Shown here: positions 1 through 8,591 of the stretch, piece by piece
Layout of the letters: each line of letters opens with the position of its first letter
Numbering within the stretch: the first letter of the stretch is position 1
Origin: VXNJ01 sp009840625
GTDB taxonomy: Bacteria; Chloroflexota; UBA11872; VXNJ01
Direction: 5' to 3'
NCBI GenBank assembly: GCA_965207915.1
Contig: OZ242304.1
Coordinates: 1,736,001 to 1,800,000, forward strand
DNA: 64,000 bases
Translations under genes and position numbers: made by a program
Notes under the pieces: generated by a model
What the model was told of the DNA's origin: nothing
Seen by the model: the letters and a program-made list of their open reading frames with translations, nothing else
The model's database searches: none

Positions 1-4
1 GCAA

Positions 5-1192
5 TTACACTGCGGGGTTTCGGGATGGGCGAAAAACCGTGCCTATGCCGACTGCAACCGGTCCAATCAGCAACAGCCACATCGAAACACTCAGCCCCCA
101 GTTCTCCGCCAATAGCGCCAATCCCAGGGGCAGTACTGCAGCCACAATCCCGAACAGGTTTCCCAACGCGACAACGGTGCCGCTGCGCCCCGGCAGCGAC
201 GCGTAGGCCCGTGATTGCAGGATCGGGTACCAACCCGCTGTAGCGAATCCAAGTATGCTGACCATCAGCAATTTGATGGGCAATGTCGAAGCCAATAGAA
301 ACGCCGGGTAAATCAACAGGACGACCACGACACTAATCCGCAAAAAGCGCAACGGACGAACTCGTTCCAGCAGCGGGATGAGGATCAAATCCCCGAACAA
401 CCCGGCTCCGATCCAAACTGCCAACACCAAGGCCGCGCTTGTCTCGGTTACTCCGGCGACATCGACCATGTAAAGCGTCAGGAAGCTCTTGAACAGATCG
501 AGCATCAGATCAGATGCCTGAAGCAGCACCTGCCATCTGGCGACATCGAATTGCCGAAGGGCGGCGAACGCCGAAATTGCCGCTTGTCTGATCGACGGCG
601 CGTCGTCCGCCGGATTGGGACGGAACATGCGCGTCGGCAAGCGAAATGTAGGGGCAAGCGCCAGTACGGCAATCAGAGCGCAACCCAGTACCGCGCCACG
701 CCAGCCGATCGCAACGGCAACCAGAGCCGCGAGGGCGAGCGGCCCAGCAACATTCCCCAATGAACCTGCGAAATTCCACCTGGCCATGTTTTGCGCACGT
801 CGCTTCAGGTCGAAATCCATTAAGGATGCTTGCGAGAGACTGACGAACGCTCCTGAGGCGGGGAAGAAGATGAGCCAAGCAATCAGAAGGATTGGAAACC
901 CCTGGCTTACGGCGAAAAGCACCAGTGAAATTGCGTAAAAGGTGCCGCCGGCAATAACAATCCGTCTGCGGTGACCCACGTCGCCCAAGATCCCGATCAC
1001 TGGCTCGATGCAGACCGATGCCAATCCCGGGACGCTCAATACCACGCCGATTTGGAGATAGCTCAGATTCAGATCGGTTCTGATATGCGGCCACGCCGCG
1101 CTTACCACGCCGTCTACGAGCTCGTCGAGAAATGCGATAGCAAGGAATAAGACGACCGCTCCGGTGCGGGAGGTGATTCGCTTAGGTGGCAT
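5..1192 (-). CDS. MFS transporter
   Basis: This is a 395-residue polytopic membrane protein with about 12 hydrophobic segments, the usual length and shape of a major facilitator superfamily single-polypeptide transporter. The short basic loop after TM2 (GDVGHRRR) resembles the MFS loop 2-3 motif. The substrate cannot be told from sequence. An upstream TTG at 1198 would add only two residues; the ATG at 1192 is preferred. The stop codon lies at the window edge, so the gene is complete. It is transcribed divergently from fabF across a 467-bp gap. Confidence 0.8.
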   Translation of the reverse strand: MPPKRITSRTGAVVLFLAIAFLDELVDGVVSAAWPHIRTDLNLSYLQIGVVLSVPGLASVCIEPVIGILGDVGHRRRIVIAGGTFYAISLVLFAVSQGFPILLIAWLIFFPASGAFVSLSQASLMDFDLKRRAQNMARWNFAGSLGNVAGPLALAALVAVAIGWRGAVLGCALIAVLALAPTFRLPTRMFRPNPADDAPSIRQAAISAFAALRQFDVARWQVLLQASDLMLDLFKSFLTLYMVDVAGVTETSAALVLAVWIGAGLFGDLILIPLLERVRPLRFLRISVVVVLLIYPAFLLASTLPIKLLMVSILGFATAGWYPILQSRAYASLPGRSGTVVALGNLFGIVAAVLPLGLALLAENWGLSVSMWLLLIGPVAVGIGTVFRPSRNPAV

Positions 1193-1659
1193 CGTCAAGG
1201 ATCTTCGCCAAACTAGGCTGCCTTGGCAGCTGGCAGAGGGAGCATTTCATTTGGACGCTTCACCGCTGTCAGCGCAACGTGCGGGTACGGGCCAGCAATG
1301 CCCTTTCAAGCAACGCATCTCCCGAATCGATTGCAAAGCGGTGGATTTGTTGGATGGAGCGTGAAACGAAGTTGAAATGAATTTGAAACGAAATCGCAGA
1401 TTTGCTGTCCGCCCGAGGAGTGAAGTTCGACATGAGCCGGCAATGAAACTGAAATCGCGACTAAATTGAGCAGGGGCTCGGCGGACTGAGCGATTGGACC
1501 GGTCGGTTCCCGCGTCTCTCGAAGCAGGGCGAGCAAGTCAACCGGTCCAGGAAGCCATATCGTTGGTCGGTCCGAAGTGGCCCAATCCGCAGCCAGCAAG
1601 GCGGCGGGGACCGGCAATTCGCCAATAAAATCGGCAGGGCTGCCTACGAGGCCCCGAGG
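1193..1659. other. Divergent intergenic region between the MFS gene and fabF
   Basis: This gap must carry the promoters of both flanking genes. It holds a group of short A-rich direct repeats around 1362-1392 (listed separately) and a related copy near 1444. A 103-codon minus-strand open frame at 1306-1617 has no recognisable domain and no convincing ribosome binding site, so I do not call it. No RNA gene is visible. Confidence 0.6.
1362..1392. promoter_or_regulatory. Three 9-bp direct repeats spaced 11 bp apart
   Basis: TGAAACGAA begins at 1362, TGAAATGAA at 1373 and TGAAACGAA at 1384, so the three units repeat at exactly one helical turn. A related unit (TGAAACTGAAATCGC) starts at 1444. 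Direct repeats at 11-bp pitch are typical of binding sites for OmpR/PhoB-type response regulators. That this site controls fabF or the MFS gene is inference. Confidence 0.45.
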
Positions 1660-2925
1660 TTGAAGAGTAAACGGATAGGTTCATTGGGCCAACCAATCGC
1701 GATCACCGGCATCGGCCTGGTGACCCCCTTGGGCAACGACCCGGACACGTTGATGGGCAATTTGATGTCGGGGAAGTGCGCAATTGGCCGGATCGATTAT
1801 TTTGACCCTTCGCCCTACTCCTGCCAGTTGGCCGCCCAGGTGCGGGACTTTGATGCCAGGGAAGTAATGGGGCGCGATTACCGGCGCACCGACCAGTTCG
1901 TGCATTTCGCCGTAGGCGCGGCCAGGTCTGCGATAGCCGATTCCGGCCTGGAATTGGATGGCAACGACGAGCTCCGCGAGTCGACTGGCGTATTTGTCGG
2001 ATCCGGCATTGGCGGGATCGCAACCTTATTTGCGCAGACGAAGGTGCACGAGGATCGCGGCACCAGGCGAGTGACGCCGTTTCTAGTGCCGATGATGATC
2101 GCCAACATGGCCGCCGGGCAGATCGCGATCGATCTTGGCCTTAAAGGCCCCAACATGGCCCATGTGACCGCCTGCGCGACGTCGGCTAATTCGATTGGCG
2201 AAGCCGTTCGCGCATTGGCCGCAGGTTCCTGTGACGTGATCCTGGCGGGTGGCAGCGAAGCGGCGATAACCCCCATCGGACTGTCCGGCTTCACGCAAGG
2301 CCGCGCGATGTCCACGCACTTCAACGATTGCCCGCATCGATCCTCGCGTCCATTTGATGGATTGCGCGATGGATTCGTGGCGGCCGAGGGCGCCGGGGTT
2401 CTGGTGCTTGAGACCATGGAGCACGCCCAGGGGCGCGGCGCGCGCATCTACGCCACAGTCGATGGCTATGGAGCGTCGGCCGACGCATTCCACATTACCG
2501 CTCCACCTGAAGACGGCGAGGGGGCCGCGCTTTCCATGAAACGCGCCCTCAAGGATGCCAAGCTTAACCCCGAAGACATCGGCTACATCAACGCGCACGG
2601 AACATCGACCCCGATAGGGGATTTGGCCGAAACCCGCGCCATCCATCAGGTCTTCGGCAAGCACGCCCGATCGTTGGTAGTCAATTCGACCAAATCGATG
2701 ATTGGCCACATGATTGGCGCGGCCGGGGTGGTCGAGGCGGCCGTTGGCGTCCTGTCAATGCGCGCCGGGGCCGTCCACGCCACCATCAACCAGGAAGAGC
2801 CCGACCCGGAATGCGACCTCGACTATGTCCCCAACGAACCGCGGGACCTGGAGTTTTCGCACTTCATTTCCAATTCCTTCGGGTTCGGTGGCCACAACGT
2901 CTCGCTGGTCATCAGCCGGGCTTAG
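1660..2925 (+). CDS. fabF: 3-oxoacyl-ACP synthase II (KAS II)
   Basis: This condensing enzyme elongates acyl-ACP with malonyl-ACP in type II fatty acid synthesis. The thiolase-fold catalytic triad is visible: Cys172 in TACATSAN, His313 in NAHGTSTPIGD and His350 in MIGHMIGAAG. The C-terminal NSFGFGGHN glycine motif is intact. At 421 residues it has the normal KAS II length. The start is TTG at 1660; a second TTG at 1684 is possible and would lose eight residues. It is followed 28 bp later by accB and then bioY on the same strand, so this is probably a lipid synthesis operon. Confidence 0.95.
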   Translation: MKSKRIGSLGQPIAITGIGLVTPLGNDPDTLMGNLMSGKCAIGRIDYFDPSPYSCQLAAQVRDFDAREVMGRDYRRTDQFVHFAVGAARSAIADSGLELDGNDELRESTGVFVGSGIGGIATLFAQTKVHEDRGTRRVTPFLVPMMIANMAAGQIAIDLGLKGPNMAHVTACATSANSIGEAVRALAAGSCDVILAGGSEAAITPIGLSGFTQGRAMSTHFNDCPHRSSRPFDGLRDGFVAAEGAGVLVLETMEHAQGRGARIYATVDGYGASADAFHITAPPEDGEGAALSMKRALKDAKLNPEDIGYINAHGTSTPIGDLAETRAIHQVFGKHARSLVVNSTKSMIGHMIGAAGVVEAAVGVLSMRAGAVHATINQEEPDPECDLDYVPNEPRDLEFSHFISNSFGFGGHNVSLVISRA

Positions 2926-2953
2926 TCAGCACCCGACCGCCCGAGTCCGACCC

Positions 2954-3367
2954 ATGTCGCAGATGAAGCTGTTGCTGGAGGACCTGCTGGAGAAGATCCA
3001 GGGAACGAAGATCTCGGAAATCGAGGTCACCCTCGGCGACCTGACGCTGGGCGTCAAACGGCGGTCGTCCGCGGCGGCAAATCCGCCTGCGGCCGCGGCG
3101 GTCCCTGAGACCTCGGTCGCGCCGAGCAACACCGTAAGCGTCGATTCACCGATAGCCGGCGTGTTCTACGCCTCGCCTTCGCCGACCGAACCGGCGTACG
3201 TGAACGTTGGGGATCACATAAACGCCGGCCAAGTCGTCGGACTGGTGGAAGCCATGAAGGTGTTCAACGAGGTTTTGTCCGCTCATGCGGGGTCCGTCGT
3301 TAGCGTTGTAGATACCGGCACCGAGGTCCAAAAAGGCGCGGCGCTGGTTGAAATCGATCCTGATTGA
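2954..3367 (+). CDS. accB: Biotin carboxyl carrier protein of acetyl-CoA carboxylase
   Basis: This 137-residue protein carries the biotin that shuttles carboxyl groups in acetyl-CoA carboxylase. An N-terminal helical region (KLLLEDLLEKIQGTKISEIEV) is followed by an Ala/Pro-rich linker and a C-terminal biotinyl domain. The biotinylated lysine lies in VEAMKVFNEV; the residue after Lys is Val rather than the commoner Met. The start is the ATG at 2954. Biotin carboxylase accC lies about 16 kb away in a separate cluster, and accA/accD are not in this window. Confidence 0.93.
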   Translation: MSQMKLLLEDLLEKIQGTKISEIEVTLGDLTLGVKRRSSAAANPPAAAAVPETSVAPSNTVSVDSPIAGVFYASPSPTEPAYVNVGDHINAGQVVGLVEAMKVFNEVLSAHAGSVVSVVDTGTEVQKGAALVEIDPD

Positions 3368-3433
3368 GTTCGCTCCGGCGGTCGCGGACTCATTTGATGG
3401 GCGCGGGATGTCTGACCGCTTAAGGAAGTACCA

Positions 3434-4147
3434 ATGATCTCCAAGCCAAGCCTGTTCGTTGGTGCTCGGCCGCTGGTCGTGCGTGTGCTCCCGGTTGGCG
3501 GATTGCTGCGCGACGTGGTAGCCATCGTTGCGGCAACGATCCTGCTGGCCGCCTGCGCGCAAATCGCGATTCCATTGCCGTTCACACCAGTGCCGATCAC
3601 CGGGCAAACGTTCGCGGTTCTGTTGATTGGGGCCACGCTCGGTTCAACCCGCGGCGCGGCGGCAATCATTCTCTACCTGATTGAAGGAGCCGCCGGATTG
3701 CCCTTCTTTGCGCCCACCGGCGGGATGTTCACGTACGGGTACCTTGCCGGGTTCGTGCCCGCCGCTTTCGTGGCCGGTTGGTTGTGTGAACGTGGTTGGG
3801 ACCGCGACTTTCGCCTGTCGCTGATCGCGCTTTTGATCGCCAATGCGGTCATTTACGCGGTGGGTTTGCCCTGGCTGGCGTCGGCGTACGCATTGCTTTG
3901 GTCCGGGTTTGATGTTTCCACCTCGACGCCGCAGTTCTGGCAGGACGTGTTCGCCAGTGGCCAATTGGGCTTCCTGCGCGGGGACGCCGCCGCCACCGCG
4001 GTGACGACCGGACTACTGCCGTTTATTCCCGGAGATCTCCTGAAAGCGATACTGGCGGCCGCGATACTGCCTGGAGCATCAACGCTGGTGGCCAAATGGC
4101 GCAGTGAGGACCATCTCACTCAACTCCTCGGCGGGCGCGGTCGGTAA
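3434..4147 (+). CDS. bioY: BioY family biotin transporter S component
   Basis: BioY is the substrate-binding membrane subunit of ECF-type biotin transporters. This 237-residue protein has about six hydrophobic helices and BioY signatures: PFTPVPITGQTF in the first loop, then GARLG-like ATLGSTRG and APTGGMFTYGYLAGF. It is slightly longer than most BioY proteins. The start is an ATG preceded by TAAGGAAG at good spacing, one of the best Shine-Dalgarno sites in the window. Its place directly after accB links biotin uptake to the biotin-requiring carboxylase. No EcfA/EcfT genes are in the window, so it uses a shared module elsewhere or works alone. Confidence 0.92.
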   Translation: MISKPSLFVGARPLVVRVLPVGGLLRDVVAIVAATILLAACAQIAIPLPFTPVPITGQTFAVLLIGATLGSTRGAAAIILYLIEGAAGLPFFAPTGGMFTYGYLAGFVPAAFVAGWLCERGWDRDFRLSLIALLIANAVIYAVGLPWLASAYALLWSGFDVSTSTPQFWQDVFASGQLGFLRGDAAATAVTTGLLPFIPGDLLKAILAAAILPGASTLVAKWRSEDHLTQLLGGRGR

Positions 4148-4161
4148 GCGCTTACCTACCG
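4138..4161. repeat. 24-bp palindrome at the 3' end of bioY
   Basis: CGGT-c-GGTAAGC and GCTTACC-t-ACCG form a 24-bp inverted repeat with one mismatched pair and no spacer; the central 14 bp at 4143-4156 are perfectly symmetrical. It overlaps the bioY stop codon (4145-4147) and lies between convergent genes. There is no T-run, so it is either an unusual terminator or a protein-binding palindrome. Confidence 0.5.
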
Positions 4162-4411
4162 GGAATCTCAAGACCGCGCCGACCCCGACGATTTCGCGCG
4201 GCGGCACCAAAGCAAACCGAGTCCATGGGCGTTTCCGGGAGCGGGCAGGGAAGCTCCTCCCGCTAGTTAATCATCTTCGGCGCCCCGAATGCTCCACTTG
4301 GTGGCAGCGGAGGGCGCACCGTCCACAGGCGGGCGCGCAGCGGCAACGTGGTGGACCGGCGCAGACGAGTTTTGCTGCCAAGGCGGTCATTGCATATTGC
4401 GCATCACCCGC

Positions 4412-5314
4412 TCACACGCACATCTGCGAATTGGACTGCCCGTCCGGAGACGACAGCGTGGCAAAGTTCCGTTCGCCCCAAACCAAACTGGCGCCCCAAG
4501 GCTTGATGTCGCCTACTGCCGAACCCGACGCTACCAGCAGCGTGCCGGAGACCGGAATCTCGGTTCCAGGCTCGAAGATGTGGCTGATGTTCCGGTCCTC
4601 GTTGGACAGGCTCCAACCGCCCAAATCGAAGCCCGCGGGGCCTTCGACCCGGACCAATTCGGCGTCGGCCTGACAGCGAGTCACGTAGGGAATGCCGGAT
4701 TGGGGAAACCCGCCGGTGCCCAGTTTGCTAAAGGTGAGCAACCAAGCGCTGCCGGCCTGAACCTCTACCAGCACGTCGCCGGCGGAAATGTCGCTTGATT
4801 GACCTTCTCCCACACGCAGGGCGATTTCACCGGTCCAGCGCCCCGGCGGGGCTTCGGCAAAGAGCGGGGTTATCTCGGCGCTGTCCAAGGCGTGCAATCT
4901 GGAAACAAAAATCCAGTTTGATTCGTAATTCACCGACGCCCTGACTGTCCACAGCCCGGCGGACAGTCGGATCGGGGTCGCCGACTGGCCGGTGCCGCCG
5001 AGCACGATCGGATCAGGCGATGGTTCGCGCACCATGAAGCCCAGTTCGCGCAATCCGCGAACCGCCGATTCGCGCTGATCATCCGCCCATTTCTGGCATG
5101 GCTCGAGCTGATTGGCGGCCGCAAACCCCAGATAGTTGTCCACGTGGATTCGATGCATTTGACCCAGGTACGAACCTTCGGGCCAGGCCGGATTGTCCCT
5201 ACAGAATTGCTCTCCGTCGTAGTTGTCGGCGAGGGCAATCGAGCTCGACGCGAGCGCCAGCGCGGCAACAATAAACGCGGTTGCCAACAACCGCCCAATC
5301 TGCGAATTCGGCAT
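4412..5314 (-). CDS. Secreted protein with C-terminal lamin-tail-like domain
   Basis: This 300-residue protein starts with a Sec-type signal peptide: a hydrophobic stretch FIVAALALASSSIALA at residues 13-28 ending in an AxA-like site. The middle has Cys-containing and Trp-rich beta regions without a recognised family. The C-terminus (about residues 205-300) looks like a lamin-tail/LTD immunoglobulin-like domain: DLGGWSLSNED, a phi-x-F-x-P-G-T segment, GTLLVASGSA, a W-G segment and a closing LSSPDGQ. The ATG at 5314 is chosen over an upstream in-frame start at 5392, because it places the signal peptide at the N-terminus. It lies downstream of the GH3 lipoprotein gene on the same strand. Its function is unknown; LTD domains are often found in secreted bacterial proteins. 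Confidence 0.7.
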   Translation of the reverse strand: MPNSQIGRLLATAFIVAALALASSSIALADNYDGEQFCRDNPAWPEGSYLGQMHRIHVDNYLGFAAANQLEPCQKWADDQRESAVRGLRELGFMVREPSPDPIVLGGTGQSATPIRLSAGLWTVRASVNYESNWIFVSRLHALDSAEITPLFAEAPPGRWTGEIALRVGEGQSSDISAGDVLVEVQAGSAWLLTFSKLGTGGFPQSGIPYVTRCQADAELVRVEGPAGFDLGGWSLSNEDRNISHIFEPGTEIPVSGTLLVASGSAVGDIKPWGASLVWGERNFATLSSPDGQSNSQMCV

Positions 5315-5538
5315 GGAACCAGCCTTCCATGTCGGTCCTGCCGGCAGTCGGTCCGAAAGCGCCCGCAAGCCGAACGGATGAGTTGCAATCATTGTGCTTT
5401 GAGGTCGTCAAAACTGCGGCGACCGCCATTGAAATCAGGCCGAATCGCGTACGGATTGGCAACGGGCGTTTATCGCCTATGACGGTATTGCCTGCTCGGT
5501 CCCAATTCCCGATGTAGTACTCGCCGCAGTTGCTGCAA

Positions 5539-6825
5539 CTAGCATTTCCAGGGAACGCGGCTACCGCCAAACGCCTGCGGGTCGTAGATGCCGTAACCGT
5601 GCTTGAGCGCCAGTACGCGGTCGAGCGACTCGTAAATGCGGTCTTCCGAGATTTCCCCGTTGGTCACCGCATCGAGGATTGCCCGTTTGACCCGGATCGG
5701 GTCGGTGGGATCGTCGGAAAGTTGGTTGGCGATGAGGATGACGTCTACGCCGGCCTTGATCGCCTCGACCGCGGCGCGTTCGATGCTGTACTGCTCGACG
5801 ATCGCCCCCATTTGCATGTCGTCGGACAGGACGACGCCGTCGAAGCCCAGCTCGTCGCGCAATATGCCGGTCACAATCGGCGCCGAAAGGGTGGCCGGGC
5901 GACCCTGGGAATCAAGCTCGCGGTTGACGATATGGGCGGTCATGACCACGCCCGCGTGGCCATCTTCGATCAGGGAGCGGTACGGCGCCAGCTCCATGTC
6001 GCGCACGTAGCTGTCGGTTACGTCGGTTACCCCCAGGTGCGTATCGCCAACGGCGCTGCCATGTCCGGGGAAGTGTTTCAAGGTGGCGATGACGCCGGCG
6101 GCGGCGTGCGCTTCGGCAAACGCGGCCGCGTGCGCGGACACGGAATCCGGATCGTCGCTGAACGATCGGCCCAGGGCTCCGATCGCCGGGCTTTCGGGAT
6201 AAACGTTCACATCAACGACCGGGGCGAGGTTCCAATTGATGCCCAACTGGCTCAATTGCGCAGCCATCCCGGCAGCCGCCGCCAGCGTCGCTTGGGGGCT
6301 GCCGGCACCGAGCGTCTGGTGGCTTGGCAAATCGACCACGAATCCGTATTCAGGCTTTAGCCGGTTGACGAGCCCGCCCTCGGCGTCAATGGCAACGAAA
6401 TAGGGGATAGGGGCTTTCGCCTGCAGATCGGCGATCAATGCGCGCAGCTGACCCGGTGAACTGATATTCCGCGGCTTGGCACCCCCCGAAGGCAGGTCGA
6501 AATCAAAGAGAATCACGCCTCCCGGCGAAATCTCATCGAGCCAGGCGGAAGTCTCCTCGTTCAAGCGTTCCCCGGGCAATCCGATAACCAGCATCTGGCC
6601 CACCGCGTCCTCCAGCGAAGGCCGTTCCCTCTCGCCCTGGGAGCCGCAGCCGGCCAAGATCGCCAGGGCGGCGGCGAACAGAAAAACCAAATACAAACGA
6701 TCCCGCCAGCACACATCGCTCGGGACATCTCCCTGGCCACGACGTTTACGGCGCGGGACGCTCTGACCGGTTCGCCCGATTTCCAATGGAATTGCGGCGA
6801 GGCGACTTGTCGCTTCCGGTTTCAT
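5539..6825 (-). CDS. Glycoside hydrolase family 3 lipoprotein (NagZ-like beta-N-acetylhexosaminidase)
   Basis: This 428-residue protein has a basic N-terminal stretch, a hydrophobic segment YLVFLFAAALAILAGC ending in a lipobox (LAGC), and a single GH3 (beta/alpha)8 domain. NagZ-type catalytic features are visible: the His/Asp loop in KHFPGHGSAVGDTH and the nucleophile Asp in GVVLSDDMQMGAI. NagZ enzymes remove GlcNAc from muropeptides, so cell-wall turnover outside the membrane is likely. The ATG at 6825 is chosen. The open frame continues upstream to 7164 but that part is low-complexity and overlaps the divergent gene. The N-terminal extension before the lipobox is long (about 45 residues), so a later start is possible. 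Confidence 0.85.
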   Translation of the reverse strand: MKPEATSRLAAIPLEIGRTGQSVPRRKRRGQGDVPSDVCWRDRLYLVFLFAAALAILAGCGSQGERERPSLEDAVGQMLVIGLPGERLNEETSAWLDEISPGGVILFDFDLPSGGAKPRNISSPGQLRALIADLQAKAPIPYFVAIDAEGGLVNRLKPEYGFVVDLPSHQTLGAGSPQATLAAAAGMAAQLSQLGINWNLAPVVDVNVYPESPAIGALGRSFSDDPDSVSAHAAAFAEAHAAAGVIATLKHFPGHGSAVGDTHLGVTDVTDSYVRDMELAPYRSLIEDGHAGVVMTAHIVNRELDSQGRPATLSAPIVTGILRDELGFDGVVLSDDMQMGAIVEQYSIERAAVEAIKAGVDVILIANQLSDDPTDPIRVKRAILDAVTNGEISEDRIYESLDRVLALKHGYGIYDPQAFGGSRVPWKC

Positions 6826-7000
6826 GATTGCGACGGCTGTTGTCTTTTGGTGTGAGGGGACGATTGGCGATTTTCGCTGCACGGGACTGGACGTGCCATC
6901 GACCCGATCGCCAACGCTTTGAATCTGACCCCCGTCGACCGCGATCAGTTCTGCGGGGTTTCGCGCCTGCACGGATGTATAAAAGCCAGGGCTCGATGCA

Positions 7001-7552
7001 GTGGAGCCGCCCGCTCCTCCAAGCGAGAGGACCATCGTCAACGCCGTTCTGATCGCCGCCGTGGTGGGGCTCAAATACCTGCTGCCGCTGTTACTGATCC
7101 CGTTCCCTTTCTTCGCGGGGTGGGGCAACTTTGTCCTCGACAGCGTCGATGGCGACCTGCTCATCCCGCTCGGGCTATCCGACCCGGTCTACCAACTCAT
7201 CGACAAGTCAGCGGACTACGTCACCTACGTCGGCATGGTTGTCGCCGCCTGGCGCTGGCCGGTTCGGCGCGCGGTCATTGCATTTTTCGTGCTGCGCACG
7301 GTCGGCCAGGCACTCTTTTTCATCACCGGCAACGAAATCGTATTTTTCCTTTTTCCGAATTTCCTCGAACCGCTGTTTCTGGTCTACGCGACGATCCTGT
7401 TTTTCAAGCGGGGCGACGCGCCCGCTTTCTTCGCCCGCCATGCGGTCTTAATCTGGGTCCTGGTGATCGCCTACAAGCTGCAGGACGAGTTCATTACCCA
7501 CGTTGCCAACGTCGACCGCTCCGAGTTGATCAGCCGCTTGTTCGGCGGCTGA
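7001..7552 (+). CDS. Unknown multi-pass membrane protein
   Basis: This 183-residue protein has about five hydrophobic helices separated by short loops, with aromatic-rich segments (PLLLIPFPFFAGWGNFVLD, FFITGNEIVFFLFPNFLEPLF). I do not recognise a family. The GTG start at 7001 is preceded by AGGG at a suitable distance. It is transcribed divergently from the GH3 lipoprotein, with about 175 bp between their starts. There is no partner gene close downstream; the next gene begins 217 bp later. Confidence 0.7.
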   Translation: MEPPAPPSERTIVNAVLIAAVVGLKYLLPLLLIPFPFFAGWGNFVLDSVDGDLLIPLGLSDPVYQLIDKSADYVTYVGMVVAAWRWPVRRAVIAFFVLRTVGQALFFITGNEIVFFLFPNFLEPLFLVYATILFFKRGDAPAFFARHAVLIWVLVIAYKLQDEFITHVANVDRSELISRLFGG

Positions 7553-7769
7553 TCACGAGGCTCACCACGCGACTCGGCAATTCCCAGCGGTGCCTGGAGG
7601 CAGATGCTCAGATCGAACTGCCCCGCAATGCCTCGCGCTTCTCCCTGGCGAGATTCCGGCAATGACGATCCGCCGAAACGTAAGGATCAGCGGGAACGAC
7701 GCTTGTGCATGGAAGCGTTGAATTGTTGTCCCGACGTTCTCTGAAGGCCAGTTACTGAAAGCCTGAGAC

Positions 7770-8336
7770 ATGACCACGCAAGAAACCCAGGAGACGACTT
7801 GGCTGGCGCTCCTCCGCGGAATCAATGTGGGCGGAAGGAACGTGATCCGGATGGCCCAGTTGCGGGAGTGCTTCGAGTCGGAAGGCTTCCGCGACGTCGT
7901 GACATACATCCAGAGCGGAAACGTGGTTTTCCGTTCGGCTTATTGCGGGCCTGGAGCGCTGACGGCCCGGATCGAGGAGATGCTGGCGGCGGAGTTCGAC
8001 TACGGGGCCAGGGTCGCGTTGCGGTCCCGCGACCAGATGCGGACGGTAGTCGAAGGGTCGCCGCCGGGGTTCGGCACCCAGCCGGATGCCTACCGCTACG
8101 ACGTCCTATTCCTGATGCATCTCCTGACACCGAACGACGCCATGGAGCATGTCAGCGTCAGACCGGGCGTCGACGAAGCCTGGGTGGGCGAGGGCGTTCT
8201 CTACTTCTCGCGACTCATTGCCAAGGCATCCCGGAGCCACCTCAGCCGAATCGCCTCGATGCCGGTTTACCAGAGCATGACGATTCGCAACTGGAGGACG
8301 ACGACCCGACTGCTACAACTCATGGAGGTCGATTAG
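7770..8336 (+). CDS. DUF1697 family protein
   Basis: This 188-residue soluble protein matches the DUF1697 pattern: WLALLRGINVGGRNVIRMAQLRE at the N-terminus, then VVTYIQSGNVVF and a C-terminal half ending SMTIRNWRTTTRLL. The family is widespread in bacteria and has no firmly established activity. The start is an ATG at 7770 with only a weak ribosome binding site. It stands alone on the plus strand. I infer no role. Confidence 0.85.
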   Translation: MTTQETQETTWLALLRGINVGGRNVIRMAQLRECFESEGFRDVVTYIQSGNVVFRSAYCGPGALTARIEEMLAAEFDYGARVALRSRDQMRTVVEGSPPGFGTQPDAYRYDVLFLMHLLTPNDAMEHVSVRPGVDEAWVGEGVLYFSRLIAKASRSHLSRIASMPVYQSMTIRNWRTTTRLLQLMEVD

Positions 8337-8433
8337 CAGCCCGGGACTATCAGCCACTCCGCCGGCATTCCGCTGCGGCAGCGCAGCGACTCCTCCATGG
8401 CTCATAGCTAGTCGTAACGGCGGCGCTGTCCCG

Positions 8434-8488
8434 GTACGGCCGGCAGTTGTTCCGCGCCGATCCCGTAACGGGCCTGCCCGGGCCGTAC
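8434..8488. other. Strong 55-nt stem-loop in the leader of the Asp-rich secreted protein gene
   Basis: GTACGGCC (8434-8441) followed by GGCAG (8442-8446) pairs with CTGCC (8474-8478), a two-base bulge and GGCCGTAC (8481-8488), giving a 13-bp stem. A nested CCCGTAACGGG hairpin lies inside. A second small hairpin, CGCC-TTT-GGCG, follows at about 8496-8506. It lies 100 bp upstream of the gene at 8592 and 97 bp after the DUF1697 stop. It could be a terminator, a 5' regulatory element or a small RNA. Confidence 0.4.
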
Positions 8489-8591
8489 AGTTTGTCGCCT
8501 TTGGCGAGTGCGTGGTTCCTGCGGTCTGGGCGCACCCAATATCCTTAGATATAGGCGCTTTGGTACGGATCCAAGACCCCCTGCGCCGTTG

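Noticed and set aside
1306..1617. A 103-codon minus-strand open frame in the fabF upstream gap
   Set aside because: No domain, no convincing ribosome binding site, and it overlaps the direct repeats that look regulatory.
6826..7164. N-terminal extension of the GH3 lipoprotein frame
   Set aside because: The extra residues are low-complexity and overlap the divergent membrane-protein gene; the lipobox needs a start near 6825.
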